From Poseidonocella sedimentorum (GTDB taxonomy: Bacteria; Pseudomonadota; Alphaproteobacteria; Rhodobacterales; Rhodobacteraceae), in contig NZ_FOYI01000007.1 of assembly GCF_900116005.1 (NCBI RefSeq), forward strand, positions 124,001 through 188,000: a stretch of DNA of 64,000 nt. Direction: 5' to 3'. Position 1 is the first letter of the stretch; every line of letters starts with the position of its first letter. Shown in pieces: positions 18,928 to 26,628 of this stretch. The notes beneath the pieces are model-generated. The model was not told where the DNA came from. It did not search any database and saw nothing but the letters and a program-made list of their open reading frames with translations. The position numbers and the translations under genes are program-made.

Positions 18928-20711
18928 TTGTTCTGGGTCAGTGTTACACCGTCCAGCGGAACCTGTTCAATCTCGGGCCGCAGGCCAAGCAGCGGCGCGA
19001 TGCGCGTGATCATTTCGGCGGCCACGGGCACGGCCGTCCAGCCCGCCGTGCGGCGCGGCTCATCGCCCGAGGTCTCGACCGGCTCATCGAGCGAAACCAC
19101 GAGCACATAGCGCGGCCGGTCGGCGGGGAAAACGCTGGCGAATGTCGCGATCACGCGGTCCTCGTGATAGCCGCCGCCGGTCTCCTTGGGCTTGTCGGCC
19201 GTGCCGGTCTTGCCGCCGACGCGGTAGCCGGGCACCTCGCCGAAGCTCGCCGTCCCCTCAGTCACCACCTTGCGCAGCATCATCCGCGATTGGGCCGAGA
19301 CTTCCTCGCTCACGATCCGCTCGCCCTTGGCGGGGCCGGTGGATTTCAGGAGCGTCGGCGCAACCTTGCGCCCGCCGTTGAGCAGCGAGGCGTAGGCGGA
19401 GGCGAGATGCAGCGGCGAGCTGCTGATCCCGTGACCGTAGGAGATCGTCATGGTGCTGATCTCCGACCAGTTGGACGGCAAAAGCGGGCGGCTTGTGGAG
19501 GCCTCGATGAGCTCGACAGGCGTGGGGTCGAGCAGGCCGAGTTGCCCGAGGAACGCCCTTTGCCGCTCGGCGCCGATTTCCATCGCGAGGCGCGCGGTCC
19601 CGATGTTGGAGGATTTCACGATGATCTTCGTCAGCGAGAGCTCATTGCCGTAGTTGCGGAAATCACGGATGCTGTGGCGGCCCCAGCGGAGCGGGCCCTT
19701 GGTGTCGATCATCGTGTTGGGGTTGGCGAGGCCGAGCTCCATCGCCTGGGCGGTGGTGAAGATCTTGAAGGTCGAGCCGAGCTCGTAGAGCCCCTGAACC
19801 GCGCGGTTGAAGAGCGGGCTGTCGGCCGCCTGCCCCTGCACCGGCGGGCGCGGGCGCTCATTGGGATCGAAATCGGGCAGGCTGACCATCGAGAGGATCT
19901 CGCCGGTGTGCACATCCATCAGAACCGAGGCCGCGCCCTTGGCGTTCATGAGCTTCATGCCGCCGTAAAGCACCCGCTCCGCCGCCGCCTGAACCGTCAG
20001 GTCGAGCGACAATTCCAGCGGCGCGCCGCCATTGGCCGGATCGCGCAGCCAGGCGTCGAAGGTCTTCTCCACCCCTGCCGTGCCCACGACCTCCGCCGCG
20101 TGGACGCCCTCGCGCCCGAAACTTGCGCCGCCGAGAATGTGGGAGGCCAGCTTGCCATTTGGATAGAGCCGCATCTCGCGCGGCCCGAAGTGCAGCCCCG
20201 GCTCGCCGATGTCATGCACCGCCTGTTTTTGCTCGGGGGAAATCTTCTTGCGCACCCAGACGAATTTACGCGCGCCGGTGAAATCCTTGATCAGCCGCGC
20301 CTCATCGAGATCGGGGAAAATCTTGACCAGCTCGCGCGCGGCGCGTTCCGGCTCGATGAGCTGGGGCGGCTGGGCATAGAGCGAATGGGTTTCGATATTG
20401 GTCGCGAGAATGCGGCCGTTGCGATCGGTGATGTCGGCGCGCTGCGCGATGATGCTCGCGCCGGAGGCCGCGGCGCGGGGCTCGGCTGGCTCGCTCGCCG
20501 CCAGCACGCCCATCCGCAGGCCGATCACGCAAAAGGCGCAAAAGAAGGTCAGCCCGAGGACCAGAAGCCGCCCCTCGGCCCGCCGGCGAGCCTCATCGCG
20601 CATGTGTTCGTGGCGGAGCCGTGTGTTCTCGCGCTCGATTGCATCGGTGCTCTCGCCCAGTTCGCGGGCCTCGAGGATACGCGCGAGCGGGCGCAGCGGG
20701 GTGCGGATCAT
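18924..20711 (-). CDS. ftsI: peptidoglycan transpeptidase FtsI (PBP3)
   Basis: Class B penicillin-binding protein for septal peptidoglycan. The 595-residue product has a basic cytoplasmic N-terminus and one membrane anchor (LLVLGLTFFCAFCVIGLRMG). The transpeptidase domain has the active-site GSTFK near residue 310, the SSN triad element in KSSNIGTARLAM, and the KTG box in GGKTGTADKP. The N-terminus up to the anchor is about 65 residues, longer than in E. coli but usual for relatives. It overlaps ftsL upstream and murE downstream by four bases. Confidence 0.96.
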   Translation of the reverse strand: MIRTPLRPLARILEARELGESTDAIERENTRLRHEHMRDEARRRAEGRLLVLGLTFFCAFCVIGLRMGVLAASEPAEPRAAASGASIIAQRADITDRNGRILATNIETHSLYAQPPQLIEPERAARELVKIFPDLDEARLIKDFTGARKFVWVRKKISPEQKQAVHDIGEPGLHFGPREMRLYPNGKLASHILGGASFGREGVHAAEVVGTAGVEKTFDAWLRDPANGGAPLELSLDLTVQAAAERVLYGGMKLMNAKGAASVLMDVHTGEILSMVSLPDFDPNERPRPPVQGQAADSPLFNRAVQGLYELGSTFKIFTTAQAMELGLANPNTMIDTKGPLRWGRHSIRDFRNYGNELSLTKIIVKSSNIGTARLAMEIGAERQRAFLGQLGLLDPTPVELIEASTSRPLLPSNWSEISTMTISYGHGISSSPLHLASAYASLLNGGRKVAPTLLKSTGPAKGERIVSEEVSAQSRMMLRKVVTEGTASFGEVPGYRVGGKTGTADKPKETGGGYHEDRVIATFASVFPADRPRYVLVVSLDEPVETSGDEPRRTAGWTAVPVAAEMITRIAPLLGLRPEIEQVPLDGVTLTQNN

Positions 20712-21058
20712 GGGCGGGCCTCCTCATCCTCTGTCGCGGTTTCGGGGTCGAATCCGATCTGGATCTCGGGGTTTCCGGGGAAGGCCACCTCGTCGATCCG
20801 CCCGAATTGGTCGGGGCGCAGCGGCAAGAGGCCCAGACGGTCAAAGTTGATCTCGGTCAGCGCCCGGAGCCGGTCCGGCCGGTTGAGATAGGCCCATTCG
20901 GCGCGCAGGATACCGAGCCGCTCGCGCGTCTGGCCGATCTCGCGTTGCAGCCGCTGGGCCTGTTCGAGGGCACGCTTGGTCTCGTAATTCTCGTGATACA
21001 CCCAGAAGGCCAGCCCCATGACCACCAGCGCGGCCAGCACGTAGAGAAACCCTCGCAT
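20708..21058 (-). CDS. ftsL: cell division protein FtsL
   Basis: Bitopic divisome protein of 116 residues that would act with FtsB and FtsQ to activate FtsWI. A single N-terminal membrane helix (FLYVLAALVVMGLAFWVYH) follows MRG. It is followed by a coiled-coil segment, about residues 28-55 (ALEQAQRLQREIGQTRERLG). Sequence conservation of FtsL is low, so the call rests on position between rsmH and ftsI, topology and length. It starts two bases after the rsmH stop. Confidence 0.9.
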   Translation of the reverse strand: MRGFLYVLAALVVMGLAFWVYHENYETKRALEQAQRLQREIGQTRERLGILRAEWAYLNRPDRLRALTEINFDRLGLLPLRPDQFGRIDEVAFPGNPEIQIGFDPETATEDEEARP

Positions 21059-21060
21059 CG

Positions 21061-22053
21061 CTATCTCTCTCCTGCCAGTCGGGGCATCCCGATCGCCGCG
21101 CGATCCACCGAGGCCGCCGGCGCCTCTGTCCGCTCGGCCACCCTCAACCGGGCGCTGCGCGCTCGCGGGTTGACGGCAAGCTCATCGTCGTCGGCCTGCA
21201 CGGCCTTGCGGGTCAGGATGGTCAGCGGCGGGGCCTCTTGCGCGCGCGCGGGCGCGTGGCGGCTGCCCTGCCCTTCGAGCCCGCCGTGTTTCTGGAAGAA
21301 CCGTTTGACCATGCGGTCCTCGATCGAATGAAACGTCACCACGGCCAGCCTGCCGCCGGGCTTGAGGATCGCCTCAGCCGCTTCGAGCCCCTCGGCCAAC
21401 TCGCCGTACTCGTCATTGACCGCAATTCGGATCGCCTGAAAACTGCGCGTCGCGGGGTGCGACTGGCCCGGTTTGGGGCGTGGCAAACACCCTTCGATGA
21501 CCTTGGCAAGCTGCAACGTCCGGGTGAACGGCTCCGCCTCGCGCGTCTTGACGATCGCCCGCGCGATCCGCCGGCTCGCCCGCTCCTCGCCATATGTATA
21601 GAGAATGTCTGCCAGTTCCGTCTCGCTGGCCTCGTTGACCAGATCCGCAGCAGACGGCCCCGATTGGCTCATGCGCATGTCGAGCGGCCCGTCGGACATG
21701 AAGGAGAACCCGCGCTCGGCCTGATCAAGCTGCATCGACGAGACCCCAAGATCGAGCACCACGCCGTCAATCCCCTCGGCGTAGTCGCGCATTTCCGAAA
21801 ACGTGCCCTCGACCATCTCGATCTTGTCGCCATAGGCCCCGGCCCAACCCTCGGCCATCTCGAAGGCCAGCGGATCGCGATCCACCGCGATGACCTTCTC
21901 GGCCCCCGCCTCAAGCAGCCCGCGCGTGTAGCCGCCCGCGCCGAAGGTGCCGTCGAGCCAGACCCCGCGCACCGGGGCAATGGCCGCCAGCAAGGGCTGC
22001 AGCAGGACCGGGATATGCGGGGCGCTGCCCGATGTGGCGCGCGCGGCCCCCAC
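21061..22053 (-). CDS. rsmH: 16S rRNA (cytosine(1402)-N(4))-methyltransferase
   Basis: SAM-dependent methyltransferase of 330 residues, formerly MraW, that modifies C1402 at the ribosomal P site. The N-terminus has [13 protein letters not shown] and the SAM motif [36 protein letters not shown] and PLDMRMSQ are diagnostic, and the C-terminus has [16 protein letters not shown]. It lies between mraZ and ftsL in the standard dcw order. Confidence 0.96.
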   Translation of the reverse strand: MGAARATSGSAPHIPVLLQPLLAAIAPVRGVWLDGTFGAGGYTRGLLEAGAEKVIAVDRDPLAFEMAEGWAGAYGDKIEMVEGTFSEMRDYAEGIDGVVLDLGVSSMQLDQAERGFSFMSDGPLDMRMSQSGPSAADLVNEASETELADILYTYGEERASRRIARAIVKTREAEPFTRTLQLAKVIEGCLPRPKPGQSHPATRSFQAIRIAVNDEYGELAEGLEAAEAILKPGGRLAVVTFHSIEDRMVKRFFQKHGGLEGQGSRHAPARAQEAPPLTILTRKAVQADDDELAVNPRARSARLRVAERTEAPAASVDRAAIGMPRLAGER

Positions 22054-22056
22054 CGG

Positions 22057-22560
22057 TCAGGTCTCCCGCGCCTGGTCGAGCAGGATGAGCGGGTCGAAAT
22101 CCGGGCCAAGCTCGTCGAGCCAGGCTTCCTGCTTGGCGCGCTCCTGCGTGTCGTAGGTTTCGGGGTTCCAGATCTGGAAATAATCGCCGGCGGAGATGAA
22201 AAAGGCCTCGGACTCCAGCCCGATCTTCTTGCGAAGCTTCGCCGGCAGCACGATCCGCCCGGTCTCGTCCACTGAAGAGGTCAGCGATTGGCCCTGAATG
22301 AGCCGCTCGAGCAGCTTGCGCTCCTTCGAGGCCCGCGGCAGCGCGGAGATCTGCTCATCGAGCTCGTCGATGGCCTGCATAGTATAGCAATCGAGCCAGT
22401 TGCGGCGCTCGTCGCCATAGACAATCACGAATTCGGGGTTGAGGCCCTTGGTCCAGTCGGGATCGCATTGTTCGAGCACGCGGCGATAGCCGGCCGGGAT
22501 CGAGACCCGCCCCTTGCTGTCCACCTTGTGGTGGCTTTCACCTCTGAACCTGCGTGCCAC
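22057..22560 (-). CDS. mraZ: transcriptional regulator MraZ
   Basis: First gene of the dcw cluster. The 167-residue protein has two AbrB-like SpoVT domains: one starts ARRFRGESHHKVDSKGRVSIP, the other has SVDETGRIVLPAKLRKKIG. MraZ forms a ring-shaped oligomer and represses its own promoter in E. coli. Translation begins at GTG 22560. The start codon lies inside a 12-base sequence repeated 80 bases upstream (22635-22646), which may be part of an autoregulatory element. A long leader of several hundred bases precedes it. Confidence 0.95.
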   Translation of the reverse strand: MARRFRGESHHKVDSKGRVSIPAGYRRVLEQCDPDWTKGLNPEFVIVYGDERRNWLDCYTMQAIDELDEQISALPRASKERKLLERLIQGQSLTSSVDETGRIVLPAKLRKKIGLESEAFFISAGDYFQIWNPETYDTQERAKQEAWLDELGPDFDPLILLDQARET

Positions 22561-23391
22561 TGCCCTGCCTGTCCGCTCACATCACGTCGCCGGCAAATCC
22601 CGGCCCCTTGACGGGAAACGGCGAGAAGAGCTGCTGCCACTGCCCTACTCGCCGCCCTCGTCCCGTCTTGCGGGTGCCCGGCTCGCGCTATCCTGGGGGG
22701 ATGTTTGCTCATGCGCGCGCCGGGCAAGTCTTTGATGAGCGGCTGCCTGTATGAAACCTGACTTTCGCCGAGTTGAGGTCTTTGCGCCTCTTTATTTGCC
22801 GTCTCATCGTGTAGAAAGGGATGGCATGGGAAATCATGGAAATCAACTCATTATTTGGCCGAACACGTCGCAAATGGGCAAATCAGGGGTCAAAACCGCG
22901 CTCCACGAGCGCTCTCCAGCACCACAAATTGTAGAGTTTACCCTTCATTCATTCAACATATGGTAGTAATCGGCCGAGGGGATCAATTTCCCATAAAATC
23001 CAAGTTTTTTCCAAATGTGTCGATTTTGTCTCTGCTGGACGCCAACCGGCGGAGCCTGCCGTGGAGCGGCTACAGAATCGAAGCGCCGCCCGGACCCGCG
23101 TGGATTGCACAGCGGATCGGGCAGATCATCCCATGGATGTAAACGATCTCATGCGCCGCGGGTAACGCACCCAACGCACAAGTATCAAAGCGGTTGCATC
23201 GTATTTTCGTGACCTTGCGTCACGCGTTAAGGCCGCAGACTAAGCCCATGTCAAACCTTAACAAATTACTTATGCAACTGCCGCAAAGCTGCATTGCAGC
23301 ATCGTCTGTTGTGCAAGCGCAGCATTTGCTTATTTTCAGTCTCAACACGACGGCGCAGTCGCCGGACGCACACTGGATACGGATACACGAT
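22561..23391. other. long non-coding interval: mraZ leader and DUF1127 5' region
   Basis: About 830 bases with no convincing protein gene. The part nearest mraZ has the second copy of a 12-base direct repeat (22555-22566 and 22635-22646) and a TCCCG/CGGGA hairpin at about 22590-22613. In Rhodobacter sphaeroides the mraZ 5' untranslated region yields the sRNA UpsM, so a homologous leader RNA on the minus strand is plausible here (inference from position). The middle is AT-rich. The right part must hold the DUF1127 promoter; CTTGCG at 23214 followed by TAAG-type sequence is only a weak heat-shock-sigma candidate. Confidence 0.4.
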
Positions 23392-23607
23392 ATGGCACAG
23401 GCACTGAACGCAACGACACAGACCCTCGGCTTTGCAGACCGGTTCGCAGAGTTCCGCAAGAACCTTGCCGACCGTTGGGCGCGCTACCGCGTCTACCAGG
23501 AAACGCTGGCCGAGCTCTCGCACCTCGACGACCGTGATCTTCTCGATCTCGGCATGTCGCGCAGCCAAATTCGCCAGGTCGCCCTCGAGGCCGCCTACGG
23601 CAACTAA
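23392..23607 (+). CDS. DUF1127 small RNA-binding protein (CcaF1-like)
   Basis: Arg-rich protein of 71 residues from ATG 23392 (MAQALNATTQTLGFADRF). The open frame extends 66 codons further up, but that part is low-quality sequence, and 71 residues is the length expected for the Rhodobacter homologue. The C-terminal DUF1127 domain reads YRVYQETLAELSHLDDRDLL followed by DLGMSRSQIRQVALEAAYGN. In Rhodobacter sphaeroides the homologue upstream of CcsR sRNAs is a stress-induced RNA-binding protein that affects sRNA maturation. The same CCUCCUCCC hairpins follow here, supporting the same role. Confidence 0.88.
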   Translation: MAQALNATTQTLGFADRFAEFRKNLADRWARYRVYQETLAELSHLDDRDLLDLGMSRSQIRQVALEAAYGN

Positions 23608-23617
23608 ACAAGGAATC

Positions 23618-23886
23618 GGTTGGCCACTCCTCCTCCCAGGTCAATCGTGAACTCGCGACGGTGTCCCTCCTCCTCCCTGGACACCGTCGCACATTATAAC
23701 GGGGCCAAGCGCCCCAGACATTCGGATCCCTCTCCTCCCAAATCGGGATCCGATACATAGTGTGAAGCATCTCCTCCTCCCTGATGTTTCACACGACCTG
23801 TTCTGGATGTCGCTCTCCTCCTCCCTAGCGGCACCAGAGATAGAAAGGCGGCGCCTACCTCCTCCCGGGCGCCGCCTTTTTTATTT
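23618..23886 (+). ncRNA. array of six CCUCCUCCC-loop hairpins (CcsR-like sRNAs)
   Basis: Six consecutive hairpins follow the DUF1127 stop, each with a C/U-rich anti-Shine-Dalgarno-like motif in its loop. Stems: 23620-23625/23639-23644; 23655-23666/23679-23690 (12 perfect pairs); 23722-23730/23745-23753; 23760-23770/23784-23794; 23803-23814/23827-23837; 23844-23855/23868-23879. CCTCCTCCC is exact in loops 1, 2, 4, 5 and 6; loop 3 has TCTCCTCCC. Stem sequences differ from each other while loops are conserved, the mark of the CcsR/'cuckoo' RNA family co-transcribed with DUF1127 genes. The sixth ends in T6 and terminates the transcript. Processing into separate sRNAs is expected by homology. Confidence 0.88.
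23844..23886 (+). terminator. terminator closing the DUF1127-sRNA transcript
   Basis: A 12-pair stem AAAGGCGGCGCC (23844-23855) with its complement at 23868-23879 is followed by TTTTTT at 23877-23882 and more T. The loop itself carries CCTCCTCCC, so this element is both a terminator and the last member of the hairpin family. Confidence 0.9.
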
Positions 23887-24042
23887 GGGCTTGCGCAATT
23901 GCTGTTGAGACAGGTCGGCTTGATCCGAGCGCGTCCCGGACGGAGGAGTTCCCAATCAGCGACGGCAAATAGGCCGAGCCATGCTGCAGCGCTCCGGCTC
24001 AGCAGTTCCGCGCACGCATCCAAGGGCGGGTACGCCCTCGAG

Positions 24043-26388
24043 TCAGAAGGGGATTTCGTCCGCCGGGCTGATGAACTTCGCGACCACGTTCTTGTCGCCG
24101 GCCTTGTCAAAGGCCACCGCAAGCTTGTCGCCCTCAATCCCGCAGATCTCGCCATAGCCGAATTTCTGATGGAAGACTCGGTCCCCGACGGTAAACCGCG
24201 AGGTGGCTTCCAGATCGATGACCGGCGCCCGGCTTTCCCGCGGCTGACTGACGGGCCGGTCGTTCCCGCGCGATTGCATGCGCCGCCATCCGGGCGAGTT
24301 GTAGACATTGGCCGAGGACGCCGCGTCTTCAAGCCGCGAGCCCCCCATCCCGGCAGCGCCATACCCGCCACCATAAAGCCCCGGAGGGGTCAGCACATCC
24401 ACATGCGCTTCAGGCAATTCATCGATGAATCGCGATGGCAGCGCCGATTGCCACTGGCCAAAGATCCGGCGATTCGCCGCAAACGAGATCGTGCAAAGCT
24501 CCTCGGCGCGAGTGATGCCCACATAGGCCAGCCGCCGCTCTTCCTCGAGCCCCTTCAGCCCGCTTTCATCCATCGACCGTTGCGAGGGAAACAGCCCGTC
24601 TTCCCAGCCGGGCAGGAACACGGCGGGAAACTCCAGTCCCTTGGCCGCGTGCAGCGTCATGATCGAGACCTTGGGGCTGTCATCGTCGGATTCGTTGTCC
24701 ATCACGAGGCTGACATGTTCGAGGAACCCGGTGAGATTCTCGAATTCCTCAAGATGGCTGACGAGCTCCTTGAGGTTCTCCAGCCGCCCCGGCGCTTCGG
24801 GCGTCTTGTCGTTCTGCCACATCCCGGTGTAGCCCGATTCGTCGAGGATCATCTCGGCGAGTTCCACGTGTGACAGGCTCCGGTCCCCGGTCAGTCGGCC
24901 CCAACGATCGATATTTTCAACCAACTCGCGCAGCGCCGCGCCGCCTTTGCCCTTGATCTCGCCCGAAGCCACCGCGATCCGCGCGCCTTCGAGCAAGGAG
25001 ACCCCGTTGGCCCGCGCCGCGCGCTGAATTGTCTGCTGCGCCTTGTCGCCAAGCCCGCGCTTGGGCGTGTTGACGATCCGCTCGAAGGCAAGATCATCAT
25101 CGGGGCTGACCACAACGCGGAAATAGGCCATCGCATCGCGGATCTCCATCCGCTCGTAAAAGCGCGGCCCGCCGATCACGCGATAAGGCAAGCCGATGGT
25201 CAGGAACCGGTCCTCGAAAGCGCGCATCTGGTGGGAGGCACGGACGAGAATCGCCATCTCGTTGAGCGAAACCGGGCGCATGCCACGCGCGCCGCCCTGC
25301 ATCGCCTCAATCTCCTCACCAACCCAGCGCGCCTCTTCCTCACCATCCCAATGGCCAATGAGTCGCAGCTTTTCGCCCTCTTCCGCATCGGTCCAGAGCT
25401 CCTTGCCGAGCCGTCCCTGATTGCCGCGAATCACGCTGGAGGCGGCGGCGAGGATATGCGGCGTGGAGCGGTAATTCTGTTCCAGCCGGACGACCTTGGC
25501 CCCGGGAAAATCCTTTTCGAACCGCAGGATATTGCCGACCTCGGCCCCGCGCCAGCCATAGATAGACTGGTCGTCATCACCCACACAGCAGATGTTCTTG
25601 TGCCCGCCAGCGAGCAGCCGGAGCCAGAGATACTGCGCGACGTTGGTGTCCTGATACTCATCCACGAGAATATAGCGGAACCAGCGCTGATATTGCGCGA
25701 GCACGTCCTCATGGGTGCGGAAGATCGTGACCATGTGCAGGAGCAGATCGCCAAAATCGACCGCGTTGAGATCTTTCAGGCGGCGCTGATACTGGGCGTA
25801 AAGTTCGGGGCCGCGGCTGTTGAAGGCATCGGTATCCGCGCCCGGCACCTTATCCGGCGTGAGCGCACGGTTCTTCCAGTCATCAATGATGCCCGCGAGA
25901 TGGCGCGCGGGCCAGCGTTTGTCGTCGATATTTTCGGCAATGATGAGCTGCTTGAGCAGGCGCTGGACGTCGTCGGTGTCAAGAATGGTGAAGTTGGACT
26001 TGAGCCCGACAAGCTCGGCGTGGCGGCGCAGGAGCTTTGCACTGATGGAGTGAAACGTGCCCAACCACGGCATGCCCTCGACCGGCTGTCGCAAAAGCCC
26101 CGAGACACGGTTCTTCATCTCGCGCGCAGCCTTGTTGGTGAAGGTCACCGCAAGAATCTCGTTCGGTTGCGCCCGGCCCCTCGTAAGCAAATGCGCTATC
26201 CGGGCGGTAAGCGCCCGTGTCTTGCCCGTGCCCGCCCCCGCAAGCATCAAAACCGGCCCGTCCATCGCCTCAACAGCCTCGCGCTGCGCCGGGTTCAACC
26301 CATCGAGATAGGGCGTCGGCCGGGCGGCCATGGCACGTGCAGACAGGGCTCCGGCTTCGAAGGCGTCAATATCGTCAAAACTGCTCAT
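24043..26388 (-). CDS. uvrD: UvrD/PcrA-type DNA helicase
   Basis: Superfamily 1A 3'-5' helicase of 781 residues for excision and mismatch repair or for removing RecA filaments. Walker A is GAGTGKT at 51-57. Other helicase motifs are VTFTNKAAREM (Ia), VDEYQDTN (II), GDDDQSIYGWRGA (III), RLEQNYRST (IV), SIMTLHAAKGLEFPAVF (V) and YVGITRAEE (VI). The C-terminus has the PcrA-like Tudor-type segment VGDRVFHQKFGYGEI. A LexA box lies 42-56 bases upstream of the start codon. Confidence 0.95.
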   Translation of the reverse strand: MSSFDDIDAFEAGALSARAMAARPTPYLDGLNPAQREAVEAMDGPVLMLAGAGTGKTRALTARIAHLLTRGRAQPNEILAVTFTNKAAREMKNRVSGLLRQPVEGMPWLGTFHSISAKLLRRHAELVGLKSNFTILDTDDVQRLLKQLIIAENIDDKRWPARHLAGIIDDWKNRALTPDKVPGADTDAFNSRGPELYAQYQRRLKDLNAVDFGDLLLHMVTIFRTHEDVLAQYQRWFRYILVDEYQDTNVAQYLWLRLLAGGHKNICCVGDDDQSIYGWRGAEVGNILRFEKDFPGAKVVRLEQNYRSTPHILAAASSVIRGNQGRLGKELWTDAEEGEKLRLIGHWDGEEEARWVGEEIEAMQGGARGMRPVSLNEMAILVRASHQMRAFEDRFLTIGLPYRVIGGPRFYERMEIRDAMAYFRVVVSPDDDLAFERIVNTPKRGLGDKAQQTIQRAARANGVSLLEGARIAVASGEIKGKGGAALRELVENIDRWGRLTGDRSLSHVELAEMILDESGYTGMWQNDKTPEAPGRLENLKELVSHLEEFENLTGFLEHVSLVMDNESDDDSPKVSIMTLHAAKGLEFPAVFLPGWEDGLFPSQRSMDESGLKGLEEERRLAYVGITRAEELCTISFAANRRIFGQWQSALPSRFIDELPEAHVDVLTPPGLYGGGYGAAGMGGSRLEDAASSANVYNSPGWRRMQSRGNDRPVSQPRESRAPVIDLEATSRFTVGDRVFHQKFGYGEICGIEGDKLAVAFDKAGDKNVVAKFISPADEIPF

Positions 26389-26429
26389 GTTGAGGAGTTT
26401 AGCGCGTGGAGGGCAGGAGGGAAAGGGAT

Positions 26430-26444
26430 GTTCGACTTATGTTC
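26430..26444 (-). promoter_or_regulatory. LexA (SOS) box upstream of uvrD
   Basis: GTTC at 26430-26433 and GTTC at 26441-26444 are separated by exactly seven bases (GACTTAT), an exact alphaproteobacterial LexA operator. It lies 42-56 bases before the helicase ATG, in the right place to control its promoter. It is independent of, and of the same form as, the box at recA. Confidence 0.8.
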
Positions 26445-26564
26445 CGGCAGCCCGAATGAATTTTTCCGAGGGTCCGATGAAGCATATGCCAGCGGTGGAG
26501 AACCGCTACCTTTCCTTCAGCGCCACGCAAGGCCGCAGAGCGCCGCCACCGGCCAAGGGAGCCG

Positions 26565-26615
26565 TTTTCTGATCGATCAGAAAACGTGCCGGAAAATGAT
26601 TGATCATTTTCCGGC
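26565..26615 (-). terminator. tandem palindromes downstream of the glutamate dehydrogenase gene
   Basis: Two perfect inverted repeats lie side by side: TTTTCTGATC and complement at 26565-26584, and a 13-base stem 26588-26600/26603-26615 with a two-base loop. Both centre on TGAT(C/T)GATCA. They start 14 bases after the dehydrogenase stop and run in T-rich/A-rich arms, so they probably act as a double terminator. No protein gene lies between 26389 and 26628. Confidence 0.6.
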
Positions 26616-26628
26616 GCCCGCCCAGTCG

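Noticed and set aside
22751-23142. Short plus-strand frames in the mraZ-DUF1127 interval considered as small genes
   Set aside because: No ribosome-binding sites, no hydrophobic or domain features, and composition unlike neighbouring genes.
23618-23886. Regularly spaced CTCCTCCTCCC repeats considered as a CRISPR array
   Set aside because: The repeats are only 9-11 bases, sit in hairpin loops with differing stems, and follow a DUF1127 gene; they match sRNA hairpins, not CRISPR repeats.
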